The notes under the pieces are model-generated. The model was not told where the DNA came from. It saw only the letters and a program-made list of their open reading frames with translations, and did not search any database. From the NCBI GenBank assembly GCA_021442155.1, contig CM038215.1, forward strand, positions 212,096,982 through 212,160,981: a stretch of DNA of 64,000 nt, in the 5' to 3' direction. Made by a program: the position numbers and the translations under genes. The stretch comes from Cymbidium sinense (lineage: Eukaryota; Streptophyta; Magnoliopsida; Asparagales; Orchidaceae). Positions 13,540-26,821 of this stretch are shown here, one piece after another (position 1 is the stretch's first letter; each line of letters starts with the position of its first letter).

Positions 13540-14540
13540 ACAGCCATGAGTTAGGTTGGGTCAATGGTCCTCTTATCCAAGAAGAGCCAAAGGTGATGCA
13601 ATGATATGGGGAGTTAGAGAACCCACTCAATGATGAGTCATGCCAGGTTTGGTTAAGTTTGGCTCAATATGATCCATATGGGTCAAATGGGTTCAATTGG
13701 GTTAAGTTGACCAAATTGACTAAATTAGGTCTAAGTGATAGCTTGGGTAAGTCCACTTGGTCATTTGGAATGAGTGAGTGCCATTGGTTTGATTCAATTT
13801 GGGCTGGATTTAAATTTGGCTCATATGGTTCAATTTGGGTCAAATGGATCATATTGACCAAATTTTCCAAATTGGCTGGGTATGGGTTAGGTTTATGTTC
13901 AATTGATCATTTATGAATGATTGTAGTTGTGGGTTTGAATTGATTTGGATTATAGAATGATTTTGTTCAATTGGACCTTTTAGGTTAATGTGGGCTAGGT
14001 AGGTCAATTGGGTTGGCTTAGTCAAATTGGCTTCAATTGATGATTGTAGGGTGTTTAACAATCAATTTATGATTAATTTGAGGCATTGGTTGCACTAATT
14101 TTCAATTGAAATGAGATTTGACCCAATTTGGCCCTTTAGGTGAATTGGGTCAACTTGGGTTAAGTGGTCAAATTGGCTTGACTTGACCCAATTGATTGCA
14201 ATTGGGTAATCAAAGACGATCAACAATCATTATGGAAAGGATTGGATGAGTTGATTTAATCCAATTTGTTGGATTATAGTTTGAATTAAATTAGTCATTT
14301 AGGTCTCCATGGGGTGAAGTGAACCAATTGGGTTGAGTTGGTGTCAATTAAGTGTTGAGAGGGGTTCAATGATAGATTTAAAGTTAATTAGTGGCTTTGA
14401 TCACAACTGATTCGAGCTCAATTAGGTTTTGGCTCATTTAAACTTTTTAGGTCAAATGGGCTAAATTGGGTTACAGTCCAGTTAATTTGGCTTGGAGCTT
14501 AGATTGAAAACCAAATTCAATTATGATTAATTGAATAGGT
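13540..14540 (+). repeat. TTGACC/GGTCAA-rich part of U1'
   Basis: The same degenerate composition as 8080-9560, in the same place relative to the LTR 3' end. It is shorter than in the other copies. Confidence 0.65.
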
Positions 14541-14780
14541 TTGAGGTTTGTGATTCATACAGCTTAAGCTGGATGAGTGAATAGGCATGGATCTAGCCAA
14601 GAAGTAACTTATTTGTCCTAAGATAAACTTATAGCTTAGGGTTATGTTCTCTAAGTCTCTAAGCTTAGGTTTAGTGTTTACTTAATCACTATGTCTTAGC
14701 ACTAAAGAAATCCAAGTGTCTAGAAAGTTATTAAGTCTAAGATGATAAAGGCTAATCCTCACTCTAAAATGAGGCCAATA

Positions 14781-14893
14781 GCTACCTCTTCAAGCACACT
14801 TTGGGAAACACTCTAAACCTCGATTAGTTGTCTCTTTAGGCATGCCTTAAGCAATACTCTTAAGCATTGATTATGTCTTTGAATATATATATA

Positions 14894-14924
<31 letters not shown>

Positions 14925-14925
14925 C
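14781..14925. repeat. Short block between U1' and U2, ending in an (AT)n tract
   Basis: Positions 14781-14875 carry GTCTCTTTAGGCATGCC and AGCAATACTCTTAAGCATTG. Close relatives of these words occur at 24440-24610, on the other side of U2. An AT tract (14885-14925) follows and obscures the exact U2 edge. Confidence 0.5.
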
Positions 14926-15103
14926 CTAGAGCTAAAACACTTCTAGTGGCTAGGAGAACACCAACTCAAACCCTAGAGGGCTCATAAGGTTTAACCCCAT
15001 GAGTAGACCCTCGACCCCGACTAGGTAGAACCTAATGACCCCAATTTCAAGCCAAATCTTGCATACGAAACCCAATTGATCATATGATACCCAAAATCTC
15101 AAA

Positions 15104-15108
<5 letters not shown>

Positions 15109-15187
<79 letters not shown>
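15109..15187. repeat. (AT)n microsatellite
   Basis: A pure AT dinucleotide tract with one interruption. It creates a false Tyr-Ile repeat reading frame on the minus strand. Confidence 0.95.
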
Positions 15188-15189
15188 CC

Positions 15190-16520
15190 CAATTGATTCA
15201 ATTTAGCCAATGGACCAAGTTAACCCATTATTATGGCTCATTTATGCCTAAAGGGGCTAAACCCAAAATTCTTTTAAACCATTTGAAATATAACTTGCAT
15301 AAATCCTCGAATACATTATTTAAGCTTGATTGAGGCTCATAAAAATTTAATTTGATCAATTTTCTCACCTACCCCAAGTTGACCAAATTGAAACCTATGA
15401 GGCCAAAATTAAATCCCATTTGATCCAAACCAAATTAAAATCACTATAACCATAATTTTGAACATTTTACATGATCATTTGACATCCTATTTAACCAAAT
15501 TAACCAATTTGATTGATTTAAGATCAAATTGAATCAAATAATTTATTCCAAATCAAATCAATCCAATCTGTATAATCACATCCAAAATAATTAATGTCAT
15601 ATTCAAACATCTTATTGAAACCAAGTGAGTCAATTTGGCTAGTTGACCTACTTAACCTAATTTGACCTAAAAGGCCAAATCAGACCAAACCTTGATCTAA
15701 CTTAAATTGACAAGCCAATTATTACAATCAATCTTAAGATGATTGTCATCATGCTCTAACCACCAATTGAGCCCAATTGACACAATTTAATCCAATGACC
15801 CAACTTGACTTAAAGGTTCAAATTGAGCCAATTCTTGATCTTATTCAAATTAGATTGAAGTAGCACTACAATTAGTTCTAAATTGATTATTGGACACTCA
15901 TTAATAGCCAATTGAAACCAATTTGATCAACCTAGCTTAATTAACCAACTTAGCACAAATTGACCTAAAGGGTCAAATTGAACTATAAACCAATCCAAAT
16001 CAAAGTCTACAATTAACTTGAAATAAATAATTGAACATAAATCCTCAATTGCACCCAATTTAGCCAATTTAACTAAATTGGTCAACTTGACCCATTTGGC
16101 CCATAAGAGACAAATTTAAATCCTTTTAAATTGAATAAAACTAATTGTACCAACTATTTCATATCATCATTTGAATAACTTAATAGCCCTTTGGGCCCAA
16201 TTTATTCAAGTGGTCAACTTGACCCAATTAAACCCAAATTGAATTACTGAGTCTAAAGGAGCCAAACCTAATCAAATGAAGTCTAAACCCGAACTAAACT
16301 TGGCTTGACTCATCCTCACTTGTCCCTTGACTTGTCCAAGTGGACCCAACCCAAAGTGAACCTAGTTCAACCCAAACCAAGTGAACCAATGGTTCCAAAT
16401 AAACTAAAATCTAAAAATAGAAAGGTCTAATCTCTAATTTTGCCCAAAGCAACATCTTAGCATGCCTTGAGCTCTCCCCAATTAACCCAAGTTGACCCAA
16501 GGCTAGTTTGTCTGGCCATT
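15190..16520 (-). repeat. TTGACC/GGTCAA-rich part of U2
   Basis: The reverse-oriented equivalent of 8080-9560, with words such as CCAATTTGACC, GGTCAACTTGACCC and GACCTAAAGGGTCAAATTG. No coding signal. Confidence 0.65.
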
Positions 16521-18668
16521 GACCAAGGTCAGGTCTTTCTCACAGTGATATCCTTTGGTTCACTAACATGGCTTGTCCCCTTAGCCTCTAGCCACTACAC
16601 TTCTCTAGCCATTAGAGGGAGTCCATGTCATCAATTTAAAGTCAATTCTAGCCCTGTTCCTAGCTTAGCTAATTGTCATGACCTGAACCAATCCAAATGG
16701 GTAGTAAGAAGGGAGGTACACACCTCCCCACACATTCATAAACCTCCAGAGCTAATCATCCAGCTTTTTAGTGCTCCTCATGCACCCCATCATTAGTGAG
16801 ACCAAGCTCTCATTCAACCCAAAGTCCCAAACACCCAACCTCATCAAATTACCTCCATATCTAATTAATTCTTTCCATGGCTTTCCCACACTCTAGTGAT
16901 CAAGAATGAATTAAGAAACACTAGATTTAAACACTTGAAATAAGAGTTGGATCAAAAAAAAATAGTGAACTCATGATGGCATTTGGTCTTAAAAGTGAAT
17001 AATGAGTAGGCAAAGAGGGATTTCAATAATAGGGCTTCAACACTTAATGGTGAAGCTACCTCAGTCAGTTTTGTAATTGGTCTTAGCTCTGGCAAGGTAT
17101 ATTTCTTAAAACCATTGAAAATCCCTTAATCTTTAGTCTTTTGTTCAATGATTCATCATTTTGCATAGATTAAGCCATATGAAACCCTTGCATTTCATTT
17201 TCTAATCCTAATGGAGTTGATCTTGTTGTGATTTGAGAATTTGTTTGCTTGGATCAAGAGGCAAAAGGTGAATTGCTTTCATCTATCATTGCATGTTAAA
17301 GATAAATCAAGCATCATCCATTCCGTGTGATTAGAATGGATGGCAGTGATTAATCTGCATTAGATTTATTTGATTTAATTCTTTAAAATCATGGAAATAA
17401 TCAATGTCATTTGATATATAATTGAACAGCAAGGGATGAAAACATGTCCACCACTACTGAGTTAGTAGCTATGGGAGATGGCTTAAATAACTAATCTCAT
17501 GACACCATGTGTAAAGCAAGATTGACTCAGTCCTTGACTATGCAATTCCTTAAAATAGAATTTAAAAATGTGTTTAAATAGGTAGGACTTTAAAAAATCA
17601 TATTGTAGAAAAATAAAAAATATATAAATAAATATTCATTGAAAAGCTTAGATAGAGGAGAATCTAAAAAATATATCTATTAAGTGAATACTGAGTCATT
17701 ATAGTTTGAATATTTTATTTATAATTTATTTAATCCTTAATTACATATTTAATAGCTAGAGATTTGATATACTATAGGATGACCTCTACCTCCCATTATT
17801 TTTTCAAGTTAATTGGATAAGTACATTAAGATATTTGTATTTTTCAAGTCTTAATTAGATTTTTTGGGCATTTATTTAATAAATATAATTTAGAAATTAT
17901 GAAAATTATCATGAATGCTTGAATATGTATTAGGAGCTCAATGGTGACAATAGAAACTTAACAAGACCTTTGGCTTGAATTAATTCACAAAATCACTTTT
18001 AAAGAGGAGTTTTAATTAATTAAAAAATTGCATGAATTAACCTAGGACTTGGAAATTTTATAGTTAATTGCACAAAATCCCCAAAAATAATAGATGAATC
18101 CTCTTTGTACTCAGCTAATAGATAGTTAGTCAATGAAATTAAAATCCCCAAATGATTTTGTGTATTTTAAGAATAATTGCCTAATTAAGTTTCTCTTATT
18201 TAATTAATCAAAAAATATTAGCACAAATATTTTAAATTTTTTACTATTTAATTTTTCGTGTTATTTTGCATATTCATGAATTTTCTCATAATTTTTTAGC
18301 TTATAAAATATGACTAATTAATTTCTCTTGGGTATTAATTGGATTAAATAATTATAAAAGTTAATTAATTCATAAAAATATTATTTCACACTTAAATCTA
18401 ATTAATAACCAAAGGGTGCATGGGGGAAAATTTCACGATTTGATCTTTTTTCAATAGGTCTAATTAATTATAATTAATATGCATTAATTGAAAATGTTAA
18501 TTAAGCCTAATTGGCATTATTTTTATATGAAGGACCTTAGGATTTTGATAGCTTAAGTGGATTACTATAAGATGTCCATTTGATACCCTTCATTCACTTA
18601 TGAATGTATGGTTAATTCACACTTAATGTTTGAAGTTAAATTCTTTAGGTGTATGATATAGAAGTAAT

Positions 18669-18750
<82 letters not shown>
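18669..18750. repeat. Compound (ATC)n(ATT)n microsatellite
   Basis: About ten ATC triplets (18669-18700) switch directly to about sixteen ATT triplets (18701-18750). It lies within U2 and is absent from the matching positions of the other LTR copies. Confidence 0.95.
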
Positions 18751-18752
<2 letters not shown>

Positions 18753-18869
18753 ATATTATTATTATATAAAATAATATTCTCATTATCTAAGTCAAAATAT
18801 TTTCAAATCTAAAAGTAATTTAAGTGAATAAAACTCTTATGTATAATTCATGAGTATAATATACACTCT

Positions 18870-18970
18870 TTAAAGGTATATACTCTAGACACCCGAGGGG
18901 CACAGGGTTGCTGATCTGAAAGAGGTCTTAGATATCTCATCTCCCTAGTTTAATAGTGGTACATACCTGA
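18870..18970 (-). repeat. Single copy of the ~100-bp LTR subrepeat in U2
   Basis: On the minus strand it reads CACTATTAAACTAGGGAG, then ATCTAAGACCTC and a degraded GGGTGTCTAGAGTATA end. U4 and U5 also have one copy, while U1 and U1' have two and U3 has three. Confidence 0.65.
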
Positions 18971-19819
18971 AAAGTGATGTAGAAAAATATATGTGAAAAT
19001 ATAAATCTTTTTTGACTTTATTTCATAAAGATTTAAAATTTTTGTTTCATCAATATTCATGCTTATATCATAAAAAAGTATATTATTTTAAAAAGTTAAC
19101 TATTAAAATAATAATATAAATACATAATTATTTTAAAATAAGTTATTAAAATGATAAACACATAACTATTTAAAAATAAAGTATTAATGTGATATAATAA
19201 ATACATAGTTAGTTAAAAAAACAAAATATCAAAATAATGAAATAAATAAATAATTATTCAAGGATGGGTTATTATAATGTTAAAATAAATATATAATTAT
19301 TTTGAAATAAATATTAAAGTAATAAAATAATTATATAATTTTTTCAAAGTGAAATATTAATAAAAAAGCAATAGGATGGATATTTTACAAAAAAAAAAAA
19401 TGAATAATTAAGGTAATAAAGGGTTTGAGGATATCATTAAGTAAGCCACCTCTTAGATATTAGGTTTAAAGTATCTTTCATGTGATCATAATTCCATTTG
19501 GGTTTGATCCAAACTTAAGGATTAATAAAAGACTTGCTTCATCAAGAAGGATGAAAAAAAGAATGAAATGCATCTTTAGGTTTAACCTTAAGGTAGGGTA
19601 TTAAAAAGGAATAACTTTCATTTTAAGTGAAGCTTATGAATTTTCATACTCTTCAGAACACTAAGTCTAATTTAAATAAAATTAAATATGCAAAAAAATT
19701 ATATTTCTTAAATCATTAGATACTTAAATATAAACCATCTAATTACTTGAACTTATCATTTCATACATAATTTGAACATTAAAACCTAGCTTTGCCTCAC
19801 CACACCTATACACACATTA

Positions 19820-21805
19820 TGTTATGCAGTTATGGCACCCAATTGAGTATTTAAAAATATTTTTTAATCAAAACTTAATTTGATTAATTTATATAAAAAT
19901 TAATTGCAAATAATTTTTTTCTTAATTATCCATAATTCATAAGCGTTAATATAAGCAGTAATAAAGAAAGGTAAAGGTGCAAAAAAAAGTAAAAAGAGAA
20001 CACAAAGATTTTTTGGTTCAGCCAAATCCCAAAAATTGGCTATGAATGTAATTCAATGTTGCTATGAATGAACTTTAAAAGATTTTGAAATTATTTGATT
20101 TTATTGAAATGCAAACTTAAATTGGAATATGAACCAACTTAAAATAAAATATTAAATCTCACAATTTTGGTTTGAAAACTTTTTTTACAAAAGATGAGTT
20201 AAATCCAAATGATAAATGAAATTGCAATTAAGAAAGCTTTAATAATCACTTGAATAATAAATGAATGATACCACAAGAAAGCTATCACATAACCTATATA
20301 TATATAAACCAATTGAAGACAAGTGATAAACAAGCATAAAATAATTTATGCAAGAGATGAAGTGGTCGGCCAAATAGAAAAGTAAATGAGATGTAATGTA
20401 AAGCACAATCAAATTTAACCAATATATATGAAACTTTAGGCCAAGGTGATAAACAAGGAATATTCAATTGATTAAGCACTAGAAAATAAAAAAACTTTAT
20501 AGTAGCTTTCGGCTAAACAATAAACTATTGAAATATGGATTGATTAAGTACAAGATAAAAAGACAATATCCTTATGTTTGTTCTCGACAAATAAGAACTA
20601 AAGCTTATGAAGTGAAAAAGCATAATATAATTTAAATAACCTTATAAACTTCAAAGCCAAGAAGAAATAAAGAAAATATAAGAACTTAGCACCTTAAAAT
20701 TTTAAGAATAAGCTATGATGCTCTCAGCCAAGGGAGGAAACACACCAAACCTTCACCTTTTCCAAACAATCTTCAGGTCAACTAAATGCCCAAGGGAAAG
20801 AGAAGAATGATGAGGAATATTTGCACTTGAATCAAAAGTTTCCAAGAGTTTGATTTACTAAGGATCGGCTAAGGTGGAGAAGGTGAGCTAGAGAGCAAGA
20901 GAGGATATTAGCTTTTTTTCACCATTCTCAAGTTAAAAATAAGTCTCTTGAATAGAAGAGGAAGGAGTCTAGGTTTGACCAAATCATGAGGGAGTGAGAG
21001 GGAAATGAAATAAGCAGCAATTTGAATTTCAAAACCAAGAAATAATGGATCGGCCAAGGGATTTGCAAGAGGCTCCTTTGCAGATTTGATTCAAGCCAAT
21101 ATGTAATGACGTCAATGTGATTCACAGTTAAAAAGAGAGGAGAGATCTTATAGGGAGTTCGACCAAGGAGTTATTCAAAAATTATAACATGAAGGAGGGA
21201 TTTTTTAATCAAATAAAACTAGGAAAATAATCAAAGAAATTTGGCTAAGGGAGTTTCCATAAATAGAAAATCCTCAAGTTAATACACAAATCAATTAGGG
21301 TAAAGGATGATTATATTATATACTTATTGAATGTTTAAATAATATCTAAATTTATTTAAATTTGAATTAAAATGGTCCCTCAAACAATTTTCTAAAATGG
21401 ATTTTAATTAAGACATTATTTTGAAAAAGATGGTTGATTTGAATTTAAATTTAAAGTAACTTGTAGTAACTTAATTAAGCTTTAAATAATCTGAATAAAT
21501 TATACTTAAGATGTTCAAAATGTTCTATAAAATATTTGATTTAATTTGGCAAGAGTATGTCATGAATGAAGAAGTTTGAATTCAAAAATAATTCAAATTC
21601 AAAAATTCAAATTAATAGATTTTTAGCATATGAAAAGGGAATATTATATGGAAATATTTTGAATGAAATTCACATATTTTATTACAAAAATTCATTAAAA
21701 ATTTGGCCAAAATAATGTTAAGATGAAAATGATAATATGAGAGAGAAGAAAGAATAATAGAAAGAGAATAAAAGAAAAAAGGATAATTCAATTTTCATGC
21801 AATAA

Positions 21806-21878
<73 letters not shown>

Positions 21879-21888
21879 ATATAAATAT

Positions 21889-21972
<84 letters not shown>

Positions 21973-22382
21973 GATTAACATGTAAATTATTTAATGAAGT
22001 TTAAACATAATTGATCTTCCTTGAACACACATTTAATGGAACTTATTTCATACGTTTAGTTCATATTATCCAAAATAGATAATTTAATGAATAATTGCAA
22101 TATTAAGATATAGAATAATAGAAATAATTTAAGAATAATGAATTTAACATGAATGGATATTTATTTTTATCTTAGTGAGATTTTCATTTGTCATTAATAT
22201 AGTAATTCTTAGAAAATTTCCACTCAATTCATATCCAAAAGCTTTGGCATTCTGAATTACCGAAAAGCCTGGAGTTGAAAATGTTTGGTGCACACTTGAA
22301 TTTAACTTGATTAGTAGTATTTGAATATGTGTTTGTTATCATCAAAATAAATCTCATATGAGGTGGGACTCAAGAAGTCAAT
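19820..22382. mobile_element. 2.56-kb unclassified insertion in U2 flanked by ACATTA
   Basis: U2 runs parallel to U4 up to the word CACACATTA at 19811-19819 (compare CACACACATTAGCC near 45617) and resumes with ACATTAG at 22383, so the stretch between is extra. The direct repeat ACATTA (19814-19819 and 22383-22388) flanks it. The insert opens with TGTTATGCAG. It holds GATTTTTTGGTTCAGCCAAATCC near 20008-20030, a phrase of the kind seen in plant LTRs, several GGTCGGCC/GATCGGC words, and a long (AT)n tract. No pol domain is visible. A solo LTR or other non-autonomous element is likely, but the right end does not show a clear CA. Confidence 0.5.
21806..21965. repeat. Long (AT)n microsatellite
   Basis: Two AT tracts (21806-21876 and about 21891-21965) are separated by AGATATAAATATAG. 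They lie inside the 19820-22382 insertion. Confidence 0.95.
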
Positions 22383-24420
22383 ACATTAGATTGATAGGTC
22401 ACCGATTTTAGACTTAAGATAAGTTGGTGATTTATTGTGATGTATTAATTTTCTTATTTTATGATGTAATATTTTAGACTAGATGTTAAAATTATTTGTG
22501 TATGGTAAGCTAGTATTTATTATATTAATGATGTTTTCTATAAGGATCTATGCTTAATTAAAGAGAATGTCATAATATTAATAATAAATAAAGTGTTTTG
22601 TTTTCCCATTTAGTATAGCCCATTAAAACAAGTGGGCTTGGCACCAGTGGGTGCTAACTCCAATTGTGTGATATAATTTCTTGGTGTCTATGTGTGTTAT
22701 AACTAACTTTTATTTTACAAATTTAATAAAGGTTTTAGTTTTCAAATTTTATAAATAAAATTTTTTTGTATTAATATTAAAATTAGAACCATGGGATTTT
22801 GGATGACTAGAGTTCAAAAGACATAAAACTGGGAGGCCCAGTGATGCCTGATGGATCCAAGATTTGGGGTTCAAGTGAAAATGAAGACACCCATGGCTTA
22901 CTTTAATTTTATTTATGAAATTATAATCTAGGGTATATAAAGGTTGAGCTAGGCAACTTAACTTTTTTTTTTCTTTTTCAAGGTGTATAATATAATCCAA
23001 CTACACTAACTTTTTATTATTCTTTTAATTTGATTGAATGTTTGGTGTGTTTACTTTGAATACACAATAAAATTGAATGTTTTTCTTAGTTTTTTTTTTA
23101 AGTGTGATATTGTATGGACTAGATTTCATTATGCTCTTTAGGACTTTAAATTTTCTATCTAATTAAATAAAAAACTTTAACTCAAAATTAATATAACTTA
23201 TAACCTCGCTATAAAGCCATAGGAGTTAATCAATAAAAAATGATTAGACATCATAAGTCTGTGATGAATGTGGAAAATAATAATGCATGCATCTTATCTT
23301 CCATTTTTTGAATATCGGGGATATTCACTCATTGCATGATAAGAGAAGTGTAGGACTATTGACAATAATCACTTAAGTGAAGAAGGCTCTTCTCGCAGAT
23401 TGGCCCATACCTTAATTTCATTATGCATATATGCATACTTTTTCACCCAAGCTTGAGTCAAATTGATGAGTCAAAATAACTGAAATATATATTTTTTATG
23501 CATTAAACAATGACATACTTTCATACTAATCATGATCTAAACTCTTGGGAGTAAGTTTAAGCTCTTAGATTTGTACTCCAAATAAATAATTGGCTAACTA
23601 TCTTATATTTATGAGATTTGTCCACATGATTTTAACTTATATGATGTGTTAGCTGGAGCCACTCCAAGCATTTGTAAGTCCAGAAGAGTTGGGATAGGTT
23701 CACTCTCTCTAGTAGAAGTGAATCAACATATCCTAATTTTTCTTGAGTAAAATTAAGCCAAGATCTTTGCTCGTGTTAGAGTAGTTTAGACATAAGTTCA
23801 AAGGTAGCCTATTTCTCTTTTTTTATGTTGGTGAAAATCCTCACCTCTTAGGTATTTTCATAATCTTGTGTTATTGGAATATAAGTACTAGCTTTCCAAT
23901 AAAATGTCAAGTTAAATAATCATGATTTTCTAATTAAAAAATATAAAACCCCACCATTCGATAGATTGAAGTACTCACAAAGCTTCTTAGTAATGAGCAC
24001 GCCCTACTTATCTTCTTTTAGATTCCATTAAAAATGCTTCCTAATTGAGTTTTTCCACTTGATTTTTAAAAATTAGTAATCCTTTGATACGAAACTTTGA
24101 AATCCATGGAGATGTTACCCAATCATTTTAATTGAGAGTTGTCTTAGGAGATTCATATCACATAAAATGTAATTCATTATGGGGGCTTTTGCCTATAAGG
24201 AACTTAAGAACTTGACTTAAAATTAATCTTAATTTACTTCACCCATGTAAAGTAGGCTAGAAATCTCTGGCATACATAGAACCATCGACCTCAGAAGTTT
24301 TTATTAGATGATTGAGTCCATTATAGGGTGATATCCATCCTTTAAGATAGTATATGATTCTTTGATGTTGTACTCAATCATTTCCATAAATATGTCCTAA
24401 GATCTTTATGGTGTCCCTCA

Positions 24421-26821
24421 TCAAAAATTTTAAGCACAACACACACCTCGAGCAACTCTTTAAGCATTGGCTAACTAACTCTTTAAACACACATGAAATA
24501 TTCTAAGCACTATTTACGTGCCTCTTTAGGCACACCTCAAGCAACTCTAAGTCTTGACTAGTTGCCTCTTTAGGTACACCTCAGACAAGCTTTTAAATAT
24601 TTTTTTAGGCACACCACCAATAGCCCCAAAGGGTGTCAAAATCAAACACACTTTTGGATTCCATTTCGGAAATACAAACCAAACCTCAACTCGTCGACCC
24701 TCATAAAACAAAGTTCAAATACACAACAACATTAACAACAATAAAGCCAATAATTGTGATCCACATAAATGATCATATCAATTTTGAGTATTAATATGCT
24801 AGTCGACAAACATAAACACCCCAAAAAATACAAAAAAAAATATTGACAATTTGAGTTGAAATTTAAAAATAAAATAAAATGATTGTTATTTCTTTATTTG
24901 ATTAACTACATCTTCAAACTTGTATTTTAAGTCTATTCCATAGAAAGGAGCCTATATTCTTGTAGTACATTTAGAAGGAACTTGTAACCATCTTCAAATA
25001 TCCCAACATGTCAGTGTTGTATTCAACTGAATGTTGTAGTTCTCTACATCTGCTGCTCTCAAAGATTAGCTTGAGAGAATTTTCTTGATGGAATTAGCTC
25101 ATCTTTCAAAATAATTGATGCTATTTTCTACTCAAATAATCTATTATCAAGGGCTTCCACCTTTTGAATCTACTACGTCTCTTTGCCTTGAACTCTTCTA
25201 GTCAATTTCAATGAACCAATGCTACTATTGTAAGAATGTGCTCTTAATCTAGTGAATTTTTTGCATCTTTCAAAGAAATTAGGAGTTATGTAATGTTACC
25301 AAAAAGCTACTATGGATTTCGAAAATAACTTAGTGATCTTTTAGCTTTCTCAATTTCTCCATGTCACTCACAGGTCGAGTAAGGTGTATGGGAACTCTAA
25401 TTAGTAACTATTAGGAAGCTCCAAGATAAATCAGTATCTATCCAGCTCTTCAACAAACATTCTTTATATAAAATAAGGCAGTCTACAAAAACAAATAAAC
25501 ACAATGCTATGTCATGGTAATGAACAAGAAGCATTACATAAGAACCTTTTTGGTATGAGGGAAGTGGAAATATTTGTAGTTCTCCTGTAGGAAATTTGAA
25601 GCTAATGGGGCACTCATTATCCTCCTTGGATGATTGTCTCCCAATATGCACTACATCTCTTACTTAGGTCTTTGCTAATCCATTCATCCAATGGATCTCG
25701 AGGTCCTCTATATCAGAGGCCTTTACCTCTATTGAAGGGATCCTACTCTCTTTTGCACCTACACTAAAGATTGATCTTCGGATGAAGACTTTATAGTGGT
25801 TAAAGCATTCAAACATAAAATTTGATAAGAGATTTATTGGTCAGCCTTGACACTTTGGATAAAATAATAGACTTGATATGAAGGGATCTTTGAGTTTGTA
25901 ATCTCAAGTCATAAGCAATGATCTCAATAATTCATATAGTATATAGTTCATGTGCCTCTAAATCAAGAACTTTCCTATATCTCATCAACATAATTTTGGT
26001 TAAGATTCAAAGATAGACATTACCCCATGAGAGGCACCTAAAGCAAGAGTATCCTCACCCAACAACTTATTCTTAGAAAATTGTGTCCTCACCAAAATAA
26101 TAGTTTTATCTCCTTCATGCTCTTCCTCTTATAACAATATTTTTCTCTTTCTAGACTTATTGATGTAGGAACTTTTCTTTGAGAACCAACAAAATTCCCT
26201 TTATTTGTTTCCTGATAATGTTAGCAATTAACCTAATTGAAAATTTACACCAATGGAGGGGAGCTTTCCTTCATTTCAAGAGTTGAATCATCACATGATG
26301 AGTGTATTGAGGATCATCATGATAATGGTGCCTCCCCATGCCACTCTTAACTTATCCTTAGCTTTTGAAGATATATGAACTCAAACTAAGAGCTTTCATC
26401 AAGGCTCATTTTAGGATTACTGATAATCTCCACTTCTTGTACTTCACAAAGAAGTACCTTGACTTCCATCCATAGTGAGATAAAGGAAATCCCTCAATAC
26501 TATGCATGCCTCTAACAAAAGTCAAAAAACAACATGATACCAAGAATTTATGAGAATACTAAAGAATTGTGGTACCCTCCATTCTATTCCATTGTCTCCA
26601 AACATCTTCTCCACTCGTGAATAATGAAGGAGTTAAGGGCCAGATGAGTAGAGAGGAGGTGAAGTCAAAGAAAGAGCTTCTAAAATGTAGGCAAGAATTA
26701 TAAAGCCAAGCCCATCTCAATGTACCTCTTAGAAAGACATCCCACATATGGAAAATAAATGAGAGGTTAGGACTTTCATTTTCCAATGGGAAATGAACTC
26801 TATACCCAACAAGAAACCTAT
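24421..26821. other. Unassigned degenerate stretch beyond the U2 start
   Basis: Positions 24440-24610 hold two to three imperfect copies of GCCTCTTTAGGCACACCTCA followed by AGCAACTCTAAG, related to 14781-14875. From about 24900 to 26820 the base composition is more balanced and minus-strand frames of 84 and 93 codons exist (25397-25651, 26559-26840). I see no conserved motif in them. They may be relics of a retroelement internal region, but IN, RT and protease signatures are absent. Confidence 0.3.

Larger units (their letters stand above)
9754..14780 (+). repeat. U1': 5'-truncated giant LTR copy directly fused to U1
   Basis: Immediately after the TTAACA end of U1 the sequence restarts in the middle of the LTR. 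Positions 9755-9850 (TCTTTGCCCTCTAGCC) match 4600-4700 (ACTTTGCCATCTAGCC), and the two run colinear with an offset of about 5.15-5.45 kb: CTTAGCACCG at 9972, the subrepeat pair at 10855-11190, GGGGAGGAGTATACTCTCC at 13310-13328 and the closing block at 14640-14780 (GAGGCCAATA). The first ~1.5 kb of the LTR is missing. U1 and U1' therefore form a tandem of about 5.1-kb units without an internal region between them. Unequal recombination or a truncation at the fusion are both possible origins. Confidence 0.7.
14926..24420 (-). repeat. U2: giant LTR copy on the minus strand, carrying an insertion
   Basis: Read on the minus strand it starts at 24420 with TGAGGGACACC and follows the family order: opening block 24420-23830, second block with the GTTAGCTGGAGCCACTCC word near 23648 (reverse of GGAGTGGCCACCAGCTAAC in U1), third block 22730-22390, one copy of the subrepeat near 18870-18970, the AT-rich part, and the TTGACC-rich part 16520-15190. 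The closing block is recognisable near 14937 (CACTTCTAGTGGCTAGG), but the terminal AACA is lost in an AT tract. It is longer than its siblings because of the 2.56-kb insertion at 19820-22382 and two microsatellite expansions. It is arranged tail-to-tail with U1'. Confidence 0.65.

Noticed and set aside
13659..14061. Overlapping frames on both strands in the TTGACC-rich part
   Set aside because: The degenerate repeat avoids stops in several frames at once. The peptides on opposite strands are equally long and equally featureless.
14950..15210. Minus-strand frame of 86 codons
   Set aside because: It is driven by the (AT)n tract at 15109-15187; the ends lie in LTR sequence.
16467..16796. Plus-strand frame of 109 codons
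   Set aside because: It lies within U2 where other LTR copies have unrelated or no frames; no family motif or initiation context supports it.
21718..21981. Minus-strand frame of 87 codons
   Set aside because: It is an (AT)n-derived Tyr-Ile repeat inside an insertion, not a protein.
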